Assembly (NCBI GenBank): GCA_012522855.1
Contig: JAAYJQ010000031.1
Coordinates: forward strand, 111,194-175,193
Reading direction: 5' to 3'
DNA: 64,000 nucleotides
DNA from: Bacteroidales bacterium
GTDB lineage: Bacteria > Bacteroidota > Bacteroidia > Bacteroidales > UBA932
The notes under the pieces are model-generated. The model was given only the letters and a program-made list of their open reading frames with translations, was not told where the DNA came from and did no database searches. Both the position numbers and the translations under genes were made by a program. This document shows, one piece after another, positions 1 to 7,926 of the stretch. Numbering within the stretch: the first letter of the stretch is position 1; every line of letters begins with the position of its first letter.

Positions 1-264
1 TATCTGCCGGACCTGGTGAGATACACCAAGCCGGACGGTACTCCCTTCTATGCGGTCACGATCGAGACGGATGAAGGGATCTATCTGGTCAAGATTAAAG
101 TGAAGACGGATAACGCCGAGGCCCTTGAAAGATGGCTGGAAGGCGAAGAAGATGCGGAGAACGAAGAGGTCGCCGGTACGAGCGGCGTCAGTGACGGTTC
201 CACCCTTCCGGACGACAACATCTCCCAATACAGCTCCGGCGATGACGCTGAGGGCGATGCCTAG
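1..264 (+). CDS. C-terminal part of an unknown acidic protein (partial)
   Basis: The reading frame is open from the first base of the window and ends at the TAG at 262-264, so the gene starts upstream. An internal GTG at 16 could be mistaken for a start, but the codons before it (Y-L-P-D-L) read as continuous protein. What is visible is a short beta-rich stretch (FYAVTIETDEGIYLVKIKVK) followed by a Glu/Asp/Ser/Gly-rich, probably disordered tail of about 40 residues. I do not recognise the family. A perfect hairpin follows 30 bases after the stop. Confidence 0.6.
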   Translation, partial: YLPDLVRYTKPDGTPFYAVTIETDEGIYLVKIKVKTDNAEALERWLEGEEDAENEEVAGTSGVSDGSTLPDDNISQYSSGDDAEGDA

Positions 265-293
265 CCACGATCATTGAGTATCAGTCATAGACA

Positions 294-320
294 GGGTGAT
301 CAAAAAATTTTTGATCACCC
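294..320. terminator. Shared bidirectional rho-independent terminator
   Basis: A perfect 13-bp inverted repeat (GGGTGATCAAAAA / TTTTTGATCACCC with one central A) lies between two convergent genes. It is followed by TTCTTTT on the + strand. The A/T-rich core gives U-rich tails in both directions, so it can end both the acidic-protein gene and the opposing gene that stops at 326. Confidence 0.75.
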
Positions 321-325
321 TTCTT

Positions 326-1060
326 TTATCCCAGGATTTCCCGCAGCTGCGCGTCCGTCGCATCCGGTATTTCCCGAGCGAGCTTTTCCAGGATTCGTTT
401 CGCGGATTCTTCCGGCGTCCGGTCACATCGCAAAGCCTCCGCGCCGAACATGTGTTCCGGAGTGGTGTAGCGGGCGATTCCCCAGCCGTAGGGCTGCATG
501 TTGCGGTCGTAGTGTTGCTCGAAGGAATGGATCACCAGATAGGTGCCCATCATCAGGCGCATCAGGACATGTTCCATGCTATGTTCGCGGCTTGCCTTTT
601 TCCGCGCATTCGCGCGGGATTCGGACCTCCGTCGAAAACCGCAGGCTTCCCGGATCTCCCCGGTCTGGAGCGATTCGCAGAGCTGGATCGTTTCGTATAC
701 GAGTTTTTCCTTGCTTTCGCGTTTGGGGCGGAAACGGAAATGGCTGCGCCGCCAGTTCATCAGGTCCGGGAACCATTCCAGACTCACGAATGACGCGCGG
801 GAAAGAAGCAGCCTTCCATAGGCAACCTGGCCGCTCCGGATGACGGGATCCTTCCATTCCCAGGGCCCCTCCACCCCGTACAAGAACCAGTATTCACGTG
901 GTGTGAACTCCTCCACGGAGAAGCCCGGGATCGTGTTCCGGCTGAAGCTTGGGCCGATCAGGGGCAGGAAGCCTTTCTGACGCACCAGCGCCAGCATGTC
1001 AGCGGCGCTGCGGATCAGCCCGTCATGGAAGCGGTCTTCTTCCAGATCGATCATAGTCAT
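326..1060 (-). CDS. Hypothetical protein, possibly AlkZ-related
   Basis: A 244-residue soluble protein with no signal peptide. It has a tryptophan- and aromatic-rich middle (EYWFLYGVEGPWEWKDPV) and a basic stretch near residue 150 (RRRSESRANARKKASRE). The overall look matches a Bacteroidota protein family that is sometimes labelled AlkZ-related (winged-helix DNA glycosylase relatives), but that assignment is from memory and weak. It is convergent with the partial gene at the window start and shares its terminator. Upstream it is divergent from sucC with about 150 bases between them. No catalytic motif is obvious. Confidence 0.5.
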   Translation of the reverse strand: MTMIDLEEDRFHDGLIRSAADMLALVRQKGFLPLIGPSFSRNTIPGFSVEEFTPREYWFLYGVEGPWEWKDPVIRSGQVAYGRLLLSRASFVSLEWFPDLMNWRRSHFRFRPKRESKEKLVYETIQLCESLQTGEIREACGFRRRSESRANARKKASREHSMEHVLMRLMMGTYLVIHSFEQHYDRNMQPYGWGIARYTTPEHMFGAEALRCDRTPEESAKRILEKLAREIPDATDAQLREILG

Positions 1061-1213
1061 GAATCTTAGTGATTTGTATCGTTTTGCGAAGATACGGAAA
1101 AATCAGGGACGGAGGATTACTTTCAGGAAAAGCGTCAATTTCTTAATTCCCCTTACAATGTCACGGCAAAATTATATATATTTATGCGAAAATAAATTCA
1201 CTCCAATTTAAAT

Positions 1214-2353
1214 ATGAAAGTCCACGAATATCAAGCAAAAGAATTTTTTGCATCTTATGGGTTGCCCGTCAATCCCAGTGTTGTGTGCAGAACCCCCGAA
1301 GAAGCCGTCGCCGCCTACGAGAAACTCGGCGCTCCTACCGTCGTTGTCAAGGCGCAGGTCCATACCGGCGGCCGCGGCAAGGCCGGAGGTGTGAAGCTTG
1401 CACACAACGAGCGGGAAGTCCGGGAAAAGGCGGAGGCGATCCTCGGAATGGAGATCAAAGGCTTCCTGGTGGACCGGGTGATGGTGGTTCCGGCAGCAGA
1501 CATCGAATCGGAGTACTATGTCAGCTTCGTCATCGACCGCAAGTCCAAATCTTCTCTCATGATGTTGAGCCGCGCAGGCGGTATGGACATCGAAGCGGTC
1601 GCGAAGGAAACCCCCGAAAAGATTGTCAAAATTCCCGTCGATCCGTTGCTCGGCATGCCCGACTACTTGGCCCGGGAAGCCGCTTTCGCGCTCTTTGACG
1701 ACATGGCGCAGGTCAAGCAGGCCGTGCCGCTCTTCCAGCGTCTCTATAGGCTTTTCGTGGAGAAAGATGCCTCGTTGGCAGAGATCAACCCTCTGATCAA
1801 GACCAAGGACGGCAGCCTCAAGGCGATCGATGCCAAGATGACCTTCGACGAGAACGCGCTGTATCGCCACCCGGACGTATTCGCCCTGTTCGAACCGACG
1901 GCGGACGAGCGGAAGGAACAAGAGGCGAAAGAGAAAGGTTTCAGTTATGTGAATCTAGGCGGGGACATCGGCTGCATGGTCAACGGGGCCGGACTTGCCA
2001 TGGCTACGATGGACATGATCAAGTTTTATGGCGGCAATCCGGCCAATTTTCTCGATATCGGTGGCAGTTCAAATCCTACCAAGATCGTGGAAGCAATGAA
2101 ACTATTGCTTTCAGACAAGCATGTCAAAGTGGTCTTGATCAATATTTTCGGTGGAATAACCCGCTGCGATGACGTGGCACAGGGGCTGATCGAAGCTTTC
2201 CAGCTCATCGACATCGACCTGCCGATCGTGATCCGCTTGACCGGCACCAATGAGCGGGAGGGGCGCGAACTCCTCAAGGGGAGAAAATTCCATATCGCGA
2301 CGACCATGGACGAGGCCGGCCGGATGGCGGTCGAACTGTCCAAAAACGCATAA
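1214..2353 (+). CDS. sucC: Succinyl-CoA ligase (ADP-forming) subunit beta
   Basis: 379 residues, close to the usual length of SucC (about 388). The N-terminus [19 protein letters not shown] and the ATP-grasp glycine loop [12 protein letters not shown] (around residue 50) are typical. The C-terminal half carries the CoA-ligase Rossmann domain with [13 protein letters not shown] (about 310-322). The enzyme interconverts succinyl-CoA + ADP + Pi and succinate + CoA + ATP in the cytoplasm. The ATG at 1214 gives the standard family N-terminus. sucD starts 22 bases after its stop, so the two subunits are co-transcribed. In succinate- or propionate-forming Bacteroidales it may run in either direction. 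Confidence 0.96.
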   Translation: MKVHEYQAKEFFASYGLPVNPSVVCRTPEEAVAAYEKLGAPTVVVKAQVHTGGRGKAGGVKLAHNEREVREKAEAILGMEIKGFLVDRVMVVPAADIESEYYVSFVIDRKSKSSLMMLSRAGGMDIEAVAKETPEKIVKIPVDPLLGMPDYLAREAAFALFDDMAQVKQAVPLFQRLYRLFVEKDASLAEINPLIKTKDGSLKAIDAKMTFDENALYRHPDVFALFEPTADERKEQEAKEKGFSYVNLGGDIGCMVNGAGLAMATMDMIKFYGGNPANFLDIGGSSNPTKIVEAMKLLLSDKHVKVVLINIFGGITRCDDVAQGLIEAFQLIDIDLPIVIRLTGTNEREGRELLKGRKFHIATTMDEAGRMAVELSKNA

Positions 2354-2375
2354 TCAATTAAACGAGAACAGGATC

Positions 2376-3242
2376 ATGAGCATATTGATAGACAAAGAGA
2401 CTCGAGTGATTGTACAGGGCCTTACCGGACGTGACGGAAGCTTCCATGCTTCCAAGATGAAACATTACGGAACGAAGATAGTGGGAGGAACCTCGCCCGG
2501 GAAGGCAGGCCAGCTGGTGGACGGAATCCCGGTGTTCAATACCGTGAAGGACGCCGTCCGCGAGACGGGCGCCGACACGTCCGTCATCTTCGTGCCTGCT
2601 CCTTTCGCCAAGGATGCGATGCTGGAGGCGGCGGACGGCGGCGTGAAGTTGATCGTCTGCATCACCGAAGGTATTCCGACCCTTGATGTGGTGGTTGCCT
2701 ACCATTACATTCGTTCCAAGGGCTGCGAACTCATCGGGCCGAACTGCCCCGGGCTCATTTCTCCGGGGAAGAGCATGGTGGGTATTATGCCGACCAACAT
2801 TTTCCGGCAGGGGAGCGCCGGCGTCATCAGCCGGTCCGGGACCTTGACCTACGAAGTGGTCTACAATCTCACCAAGAATGGTTTAGGACAGTCCACGGCG
2901 GTCGGTGTGGGCGGCGACCCGATCGTGGGCCTCTACTTCCAGGATCTGCTGGAACGTTTCCAGAACGATCCGGAAACGGACAGCATTGTGCTGATTGGGG
3001 AGATCGGCGGGGACGCCGAGGAAAGGGCAGCTGAATACATCAAGGAATATGTAACCAAGCCGGTGGTGGCCTTCATTTCCGGCCGCGAGGCGCCGAAGGG
3101 CAAGCAGATGGGGCACGCCGGCGCCATCATTTCCAGCGGTTCCGGCACGGCAGCCGAGAAGATCGCCGCCTTCGAAGCAGCCGGCGTTCCGGTCGCCCGC
3201 CTGACCAGCGAGATTCCCGCGCTGCTCAAAGCCAGGCTCTAA
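2376..3242 (+). CDS. sucD: Succinyl-CoA ligase (ADP-forming) subunit alpha
   Basis: 288 residues when started at the ATG at 2376 ([21 protein letters not shown]). The frame is open further upstream inside sucC, but only this start gives the family N-terminus. Residues 10-30 hold the CoA-binding Rossmann start ([12 protein letters not shown]). GPNCPGLI and the phospho-histidine motif [10 protein letters not shown] (about residue 235-245), where the catalytic histidine is transiently phosphorylated, are intact. It forms the heteromer with SucC encoded just upstream. No clear terminator follows. Confidence 0.96.
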   Translation: MSILIDKETRVIVQGLTGRDGSFHASKMKHYGTKIVGGTSPGKAGQLVDGIPVFNTVKDAVRETGADTSVIFVPAPFAKDAMLEAADGGVKLIVCITEGIPTLDVVVAYHYIRSKGCELIGPNCPGLISPGKSMVGIMPTNIFRQGSAGVISRSGTLTYEVVYNLTKNGLGQSTAVGVGGDPIVGLYFQDLLERFQNDPETDSIVLIGEIGGDAEERAAEYIKEYVTKPVVAFISGREAPKGKQMGHAGAIISSGSGTAAEKIAAFEAAGVPVARLTSEIPALLKARL

Positions 3243-3318
3243 GCGCTTTCTGTCTCATGCAAAATCATATTCTTTTATTTCCTTGGTTTACAATAAGGGA
3301 TTAAAAGGAATCATTTGA

Positions 3319-3349
3319 AATTAGCAGTACCTATAGGATACTGCTAATT
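3319..3349. terminator. Hairpin between sucD and the AT-rich operon
   Basis: An 11-bp inverted repeat (AATTAGCAGTA / TACTGCTAATT) encloses a self-complementary CCTATAGG. It sits between the convergent sucD and the minus-strand gene ending at 3375. A weak T-run follows on the + strand. It may terminate either transcript; the T-tracts are not ideal. Confidence 0.4.
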
Positions 3350-3374
3350 ATTGATTATCGGTTTTGTCAAGGGA

Positions 3375-4106
3375 TTATTTCCGAATTGAAAACTTCTTAA
3401 TAATTTGTTTTTTTGATCTGTCCGTAGGGACTTTAATTCCTGAACGTGCCATTCTTTTTAGTTCATTTACAACACTATTTTCCAGTTTTTTGTCGTAGGA
3501 TTTAGTGTATTCAATATTGAAATCTTTAAGGCCGTCTCCTAATTGAATTATAACGCCCTGATTCGGCAGCAATGATTGAGAATCTATTGCTTTAATACTG
3601 TGCGAATTCAAATTAATTCTAGTCATTGCATCTGACAATTTGTCTCTTTTGAGATCAGGATATTGGACATTCAATTTCATGGAAGTTTTCAACGAATTAC
3701 TATTTAAAGTATATTCTCCCGGTTTCAGAAGATTAAGTACGAATAAATCTCCTTTTACGGGTGAAATGGAATCGTAAACCACTGAATCTTTATCTTTTAT
3801 GATCACCCTGTTTTTGGAAAATGACTGAGAGTTATAAAACAAAAGATAGGCGTGGTCTCCATTGATTTTGAAACTACCTTTTTGAGCTCTAAGCGACGGG
3901 AGATAAAGGTCAATGTTTAGACTGGTTTCTTTATTTTCGTTTGAAGAAATAATTTGATTAGTGTGAATTAAATTATTATTCTCGTATATCTCTATCCCAT
4001 AAGTGCCTGGTTTTGCCAAAGGATGTACTAAAAATGAAAACGGACTCAATGTATTTGAGCTGAAATTAGTGTTTTCCAATAAATTCCTATTTAATATTGT
4101 ATTCAT
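3375..4106 (-). CDS. Unknown protein, third intact gene of the AT-rich operon
   Basis: 243 residues, no signal peptide and no membrane segment. The N-terminal two thirds look like beta-sandwich repeats: two KPG(T/E)Y turns (about residues 32 and 130) each follow a run of short hydrophobic strands. The last 40 residues are strongly basic (KKLENSVVNELKRMARSGIK, then KKQIIKKFSIRK). It is the last gene of a minus-strand AT-rich cluster, 23 bases after the gene upstream. Codon use is A/T-ending, unlike sucCD and ridA on either side, which suggests recent acquisition. I do not recognise the family. Confidence 0.7.
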   Translation of the reverse strand: MNTILNRNLLENTNFSSNTLSPFSFLVHPLAKPGTYGIEIYENNNLIHTNQIISSNENKETSLNIDLYLPSLRAQKGSFKINGDHAYLLFYNSQSFSKNRVIIKDKDSVVYDSISPVKGDLFVLNLLKPGEYTLNSNSLKTSMKLNVQYPDLKRDKLSDAMTRINLNSHSIKAIDSQSLLPNQGVIIQLGDGLKDFNIEYTKSYDKKLENSVVNELKRMARSGIKVPTDRSKKQIIKKFSIRK

Positions 4107-4129
4107 AATTTTGCTTTTTAGAAGTTCAA

Positions 4130-5029
4130 TTAAATATCCACGTTAATTACAAATTCATCATTTGTAACATCTGTTCGAATAGAGTTGATCGGAAGAAGAA
4201 CAGGATTTGCTCCGGGAATGATAGGAAAAGGATTAGAGATTTCATACAGAGGATAACTGTTTGCAATATAATTTCCTACTTCTTGTAAGATGAAATCAAA
4301 TAATCCGAAATTCACACCAAGCAGGTCTGATAACCATTCATCAATATCATCGCCGATATCCAAAATTCCTCTGATAATATCGTTGATCTCATGAAGAGAC
4401 CAACTCAAAATATCTTTGGCCCATCCGGGTAATCCACCGAAAATTCCATTGATTAAATTATCCACGATATTGTCTAATAAATTTCCAACAGTATCGGAAA
4501 TATCAATAATGTCCAAATCTAACCATCTTGAATTTAAAAATACCTGCCATTTATCCATATTGTTTGCTGCATAAGCTTGATAAGGATTCAGAGAATTGTT
4601 GGAAGGTTCATCTTTGTATCTGATGATTGCGTTAAATCCACCCGAGATTTCCGAAGTAATTAATCCATCAAGATTAAGAGGAATGCTTATATCAGGATTT
4701 GCCGAGAACAAACATATTTTTGGCGCCCTGGCTACACACCCTAGAAATGGTAGCCAAAAGATACAAAAACCACCTAAACATATTTCAGGGATGTCAATTT
4801 CCAAAGTTACATTGAGAGGATCCCAGTTTACATCTATTTCTTTTAAAACAATTTCATCAGGATCATTTTTTAAGTCGACACTTCCGCCTGTAAGTCTAAT
4901 GCCTACATTGTAAGATGCTCTAAAATTTCCCGTGGAACTACCTGATTTGGTAATATGAAAATTGTTAATCAGATTGTCTAAGACTTTATTCATGCTGTTT
5001 TCAGAAACAGCTAATTGTATTGTAGCCAT
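4130..5029 (-). CDS. Unknown protein with ICxGxxC motif, paralogue of its upstream neighbour
   Basis: 299 residues without a secretion signal. It starts with an amphipathic helix (SENSMNKVLDNLINNFHI), followed by alternating beta strands, a cysteine motif PEICLGGFC (about residue 83-91), a long helix-rich middle with many Asp/Ile/Leu (about 170-245), and an end reading LLPINSIRTDVTNDEFVINV. The first helix, the IC-x-G-x2-C motif and the VTND ending are shared with the 281-residue protein encoded 2 bases upstream, so the two are probably divergent paralogues. The strand/helix pattern recalls lipid-binding TULIP-like folds, but that is a guess from appearance. AT-rich codon use. Confidence 0.7.
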   Translation of the reverse strand: MATIQLAVSENSMNKVLDNLINNFHITKSGSSTGNFRASYNVGIRLTGGSVDLKNDPDEIVLKEIDVNWDPLNVTLEIDIPEICLGGFCIFWLPFLGCVARAPKICLFSANPDISIPLNLDGLITSEISGGFNAIIRYKDEPSNNSLNPYQAYAANNMDKWQVFLNSRWLDLDIIDISDTVGNLLDNIVDNLINGIFGGLPGWAKDILSWSLHEINDIIRGILDIGDDIDEWLSDLLGVNFGLFDFILQEVGNYIANSYPLYEISNPFPIIPGANPVLLPINSIRTDVTNDEFVINVDI

Positions 5030-5031
5030 GA

Positions 5032-5877
5032 TTATTGTACTTTAAGATAAACAGTTAAATTGTCATTGGTAACACTTGGATTAAATGGTATTACATCATC
5101 TGTGGGCATAGGCAAAACGGTAACGTAAGATTCTAGTCCCAAAACCAACTTGCTCATAGCAATTTTCATTTTAGGGAATACTGTTTCTTGAAGCAATCTT
5201 CTAACATAACATTCAATAATGTTTTCTAGAGCCACAGGTGCAATGTCTTTTATTTCAAGCCCCATAAGTTTAATGCTTAGGTAATTAGAATCATTAAGCA
5301 CTGTTAGTTTAGCAAATACATCCATACAAAAACAACTTAATCTGTTGTAAAAAGCAGGATTGAAAACAATTCCTTTATTCATATTAAAGACATCTGAAAT
5401 TTTCTTTCTTGAAAATTGTTTTAAATCCGATGTTTTGGGACTTGCGGTTTTGACCACTTTAGTACTTACAACTTTAGGGTTAAGAACAACCTGTGAGAGA
5501 TTTCCACAAACGAGTCCTGCGCATATTTTTATTGTAACAGCAAATTGTTGTACAGCAAGATTTCCCAATTCAGGAGGCAGAATAATTGTGTTGCATGGAT
5601 TAAAATCCAGTTTTAAATCTTTTACCTGCATGCAAAAATCAAAACCTGAATTGGTGCCCAAAATCGGGATTTGGTCAACTTTTGTTACAATACTTTTACC
5701 CATTTGTTCCAGAAAAGGATCGGCATAAATGCGGTTGCAATAATGCTGTCGTCTTATCAAATTCTCCGTAGCATAGTTAAATGTGGCCGGCATTTGATAC
5801 ATAATCTGATCAATGATTTTGTTGAATGCATCTTCCGGAATAATTCCGATTGCATCACAATTAGAAGTTAATGCCAT
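5032..5877 (-). CDS. Unknown cysteine-containing protein, paralogue of its downstream neighbour
   Basis: 281 residues, about nine cysteines, no signal peptide. The N-terminal helix (PEDAFNKIIDQIMYQM) aligns by eye with SENSMNKVLDNLINNF of the next gene. The motif KICAGLVC (about residue 117) matches PEICLGGFC there, and the C-terminal VTNDNLTVYLKV matches VTNDEFVINV. The paired cysteines in an intracellular-looking protein suggest metal binding or a structural role rather than disulfides. It is the first intact gene of the AT-rich cluster. A truncated gene lies 22 bases upstream in the same direction. Function unknown. Confidence 0.7.
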   Translation of the reverse strand: MALTSNCDAIGIIPEDAFNKIIDQIMYQMPATFNYATENLIRRQHYCNRIYADPFLEQMGKSIVTKVDQIPILGTNSGFDFCMQVKDLKLDFNPCNTIILPPELGNLAVQQFAVTIKICAGLVCGNLSQVVLNPKVVSTKVVKTASPKTSDLKQFSRKKISDVFNMNKGIVFNPAFYNRLSCFCMDVFAKLTVLNDSNYLSIKLMGLEIKDIAPVALENIIECYVRRLLQETVFPKMKIAMSKLVLGLESYVTVLPMPTDDVIPFNPSVTNDNLTVYLKVQ

Positions 5878-5899
5878 GTCGGTAAATATTAGATTTCTC

Positions 5900-6124
5900 C
5901 TACTCTTTTTTCATTAGGTTTTTCGGATTCCCCCTTTTGGCTTCCTGAATAAGTTTATCATCTGTGTAATTTGAGTTATTCCACTGAACATATTTACTAT
6001 CGTAGTTTTTCTCAAGAAATTCTCTCACGCTTTCTTTTTTGTTCTCGATGTCGGGTAGGTAATTATTTGTATGACGAACAATGGTTACGTATATGGAAAG
6101 TGGTGCTTTGTGGCTATGTCCCTC
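5900..6124 (-). pseudogene. 3' remnant of a fourth AT-rich operon gene
   Basis: On the minus strand the frame ending at the TAG at 5900-5902 is open for 74 codons back to an in-frame stop at 6125-6127. It has a protein-like composition (for example YVTIVRHTNNYLPDIENKKE and KLIQEAKRGNPKNLMKKE) but no start codon. It has the same A/T-rich codon use and direction as the three genes after it, and ends 22 bases before the first of them. Its 5' end is lost near a transposase fragment on the other strand, so it looks like the tail of a gene cut by an insertion or deletion. Confidence 0.5.
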
Positions 6125-6153
6125 TTAACCGCTGCAGAATTTTCAGCGCTGCT

Positions 6154-6231
6154 GGTGTCATCTCCGATCTCACTGATAATCAATGGCAAGTTATTGAAAA
6201 AAATATAAATCCGCAAGAGTGCTTCGGATAA
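6154..6231 (+). mobile_element. N-terminal remnant of an IS5-like transposase
   Basis: The frame ending at TAA 6229-6231 reads SDLTDNQWQVIEKNINPQE. This closely matches the N-terminal LTDxQWxxIE...NPQER signature of IS5-superfamily DDE transposases. Only about 20-25 recognisable codons remain; the sequence after the stop reads into the ridA promoter region. No terminal inverted repeat or target duplication can be recognised. It marks an old insertion next to the truncated gene at 5900-6124. Confidence 0.55.
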
Positions 6232-6272
6232 AATTGCGTCCTTCACCCGGCCAGTATTATTCTGAAACTTCC

Positions 6273-6303
6273 TTGTCCCCTAAAGAGAATTTTCGTATAT
6301 TCG
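6273..6303 (+). promoter_or_regulatory. Predicted ridA promoter
   Basis: TTG at 6273-6275 and TATATTCG at 6296-6303 are 20 bases apart. This is close to the Bacteroidota consensus (TTTG, 19-21 bases, TAnnTTTG). The ridA start codon follows 23 bases later. Confidence 0.4.
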
Positions 6304-6326
6304 TAAGATTGAATTATCCCGAGAAT

Positions 6327-6701
6327 ATGAAACAGATCAAGACAGAAAACGCGCCTGCCGCGATCGGCCCTTACAGCCAGGCGACGCTGATGCATTCGTT
6401 CTTGTTCGTGTCCGGCCAGCTGCCGATCGATCCCGCCACCGGCCAGTTTCCGGAAGGCGGCGTAAAAGAGCAGACCCGGCAGTCGCTCAAGAACCTCTTC
6501 GCCATCCTGAACGAAGCAGGCCCCTGCGAGGTTCTGAAGACCACCGTCCTTCTCGCCGACATGGAGGATTTCGCTGCGATGAACGAGGTCTACGCCGAGT
6601 TCTTCCGGGAGCCCTATCCGGCCCGCTGCGCCTTCGCTGTCAAAGACCTGCCGAAAGGCGCTCTTGTTGAAATCGAGTGCATCGCGGCAGTCGTAGCTTG
6701 A
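6327..6701 (+). CDS. ridA: RidA family reactive intermediate/imine deaminase
   Basis: 124 residues from the ATG at 6327 (MKQIKTENAPAAIGPYSQA), the normal RidA length and N-terminus. The frame is open further upstream, but that part is not RidA. GPYSQA, FVSGQLPIDPATG (about 31-43) and the C-terminal LPKGALVEIECIA are intact; the arginine of YPARCAF (about residue 99) is the expected substrate-binding residue. It hydrolyses reactive enamines/imines formed by PLP enzymes. Single gene with its own predicted promoter, GC-rich codon use, next to the AT-rich island. Confidence 0.93.
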   Translation: MKQIKTENAPAAIGPYSQATLMHSFLFVSGQLPIDPATGQFPEGGVKEQTRQSLKNLFAILNEAGPCEVLKTTVLLADMEDFAAMNEVYAEFFREPYPARCAFAVKDLPKGALVEIECIAAVVA

Positions 6702-6807
6702 ATCCGGATTTCGTCTCCGCCCCGTTGTTTCGGGAAATAAGGGGCAAAAATGACGATGTAATAAAAATGTTATAACACATAACGCTATTGTTTTAACTAA
6801 TCATTAT

Positions 6808-7872
6808 ATGAGAATTAAATTGATTCCTGCGCTGTTGTGCGCAATTGTGGCTGTCGGGTGTACGTCCAACGTAATCCCGACAAGATGGACTCCAGAAAGG
6901 GCACAGGAATGGTATGCCGCCCTGCCATGGCTCTCTGGTTGCGACTACATCCCCGCCTCCGCCATCAACCAGATCGAGATGTGGAGCGCGGACACCTATG
7001 ATCCTGCCCGGATCGATACGGAACTCGGCTGGGCGGAAGAACTGGGGTTCAACACGATGCGAGTGTACCTCAGCAGCGTGGTCTACGCACATGATCCCGA
7101 AGGCTTGAAAACGCGACTGGACGATTTCCTGACCATCTGCGATAAACACGGCATCCGGCCGGTGCTGGTCTTCTTCGATGACTGCTGGAATCCGGAATCC
7201 GCTTATGAGAAGCAGCCGGATCCCAAGCCCGGCATACACAATTCAGGTTGGGTACAGGATCCTTCGGTGTCGTTACGCGCTGACACGACAGCGCTCTATC
7301 CAGCGCTCGAAAAGTATCTCAAGGACATTGTCGGAACATTCAAGGACGATCAGCGGGTACTGCTGTGGGATCTGTACAACGAACCCGGAAACAGCGGCCA
7401 CAAAGAGACCTCCATACCGCTCGTGAAGAATGCCTTCCGATGGGCGCGGGAGGCGGGCCCGTCACAGCCGCTCTCCGTCGGCGTCTGGAACGACAGCTTG
7501 AAGGAACTCAACGAGGTTCAGCTCGCCCTGTCTGATGTGACGACCTATCACAACTATTCCGGAGACCTCGAAGACCAACAGAATGCCATCGACACGCTCA
7601 AAGCCTACGGCCGGCCGGTTCTCAACACGGAATATATGGCCCGCACACGCGGTTGTACTTTCCAGAAGGTCATGCCGCTGCTGAAGGAAAATAACGTGGC
7701 AGCGATCAATTGGGGCTTCGTTTCCGGCAAGACCAACACCATATTTGCCTGGGACACGCCGCTTCCGGAGGTCGAGGAGCCTGAGGTCTGGTTCCACGAC
7801 ATTTTCCGCCAGGATCACACTCCCTTTAGCGAGGAAGAGATCGCCGTCATCAAAGAATGCAACAAACGGTGA
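6808..7872 (+). CDS. GH5-like glycoside hydrolase lipoprotein
   Basis: 354 residues with a lipoprotein signal peptide (MRIKLIPALLCAIVAVGC, lipobox ending at Cys18), so probably anchored in the outer membrane or periplasmic. The body reads as a (beta/alpha)8 cellulase-type barrel: LGFNTMRVYL near residue 80, acid/base Glu192 in WDLYNEPG, and probable nucleophile Glu275 in NTEY. The substrate is not evident; cellulase, mannanase or a related beta-glycosidase are possible. It is not next to a SusCD pair and stands alone between ridA and the convergent gltA gene. Confidence 0.8.
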   Translation: MRIKLIPALLCAIVAVGCTSNVIPTRWTPERAQEWYAALPWLSGCDYIPASAINQIEMWSADTYDPARIDTELGWAEELGFNTMRVYLSSVVYAHDPEGLKTRLDDFLTICDKHGIRPVLVFFDDCWNPESAYEKQPDPKPGIHNSGWVQDPSVSLRADTTALYPALEKYLKDIVGTFKDDQRVLLWDLYNEPGNSGHKETSIPLVKNAFRWAREAGPSQPLSVGVWNDSLKELNEVQLALSDVTTYHNYSGDLEDQQNAIDTLKAYGRPVLNTEYMARTRGCTFQKVMPLLKENNVAAINWGFVSGKTNTIFAWDTPLPEVEEPEVWFHDIFRQDHTPFSEEEIAVIKECNKR

Positions 7873-7926
7873 TGCCTGGCACGCTGCCGGCAGGATCGGG
7901 GAATAGGACCGAGTTGTTTTTCCGCT

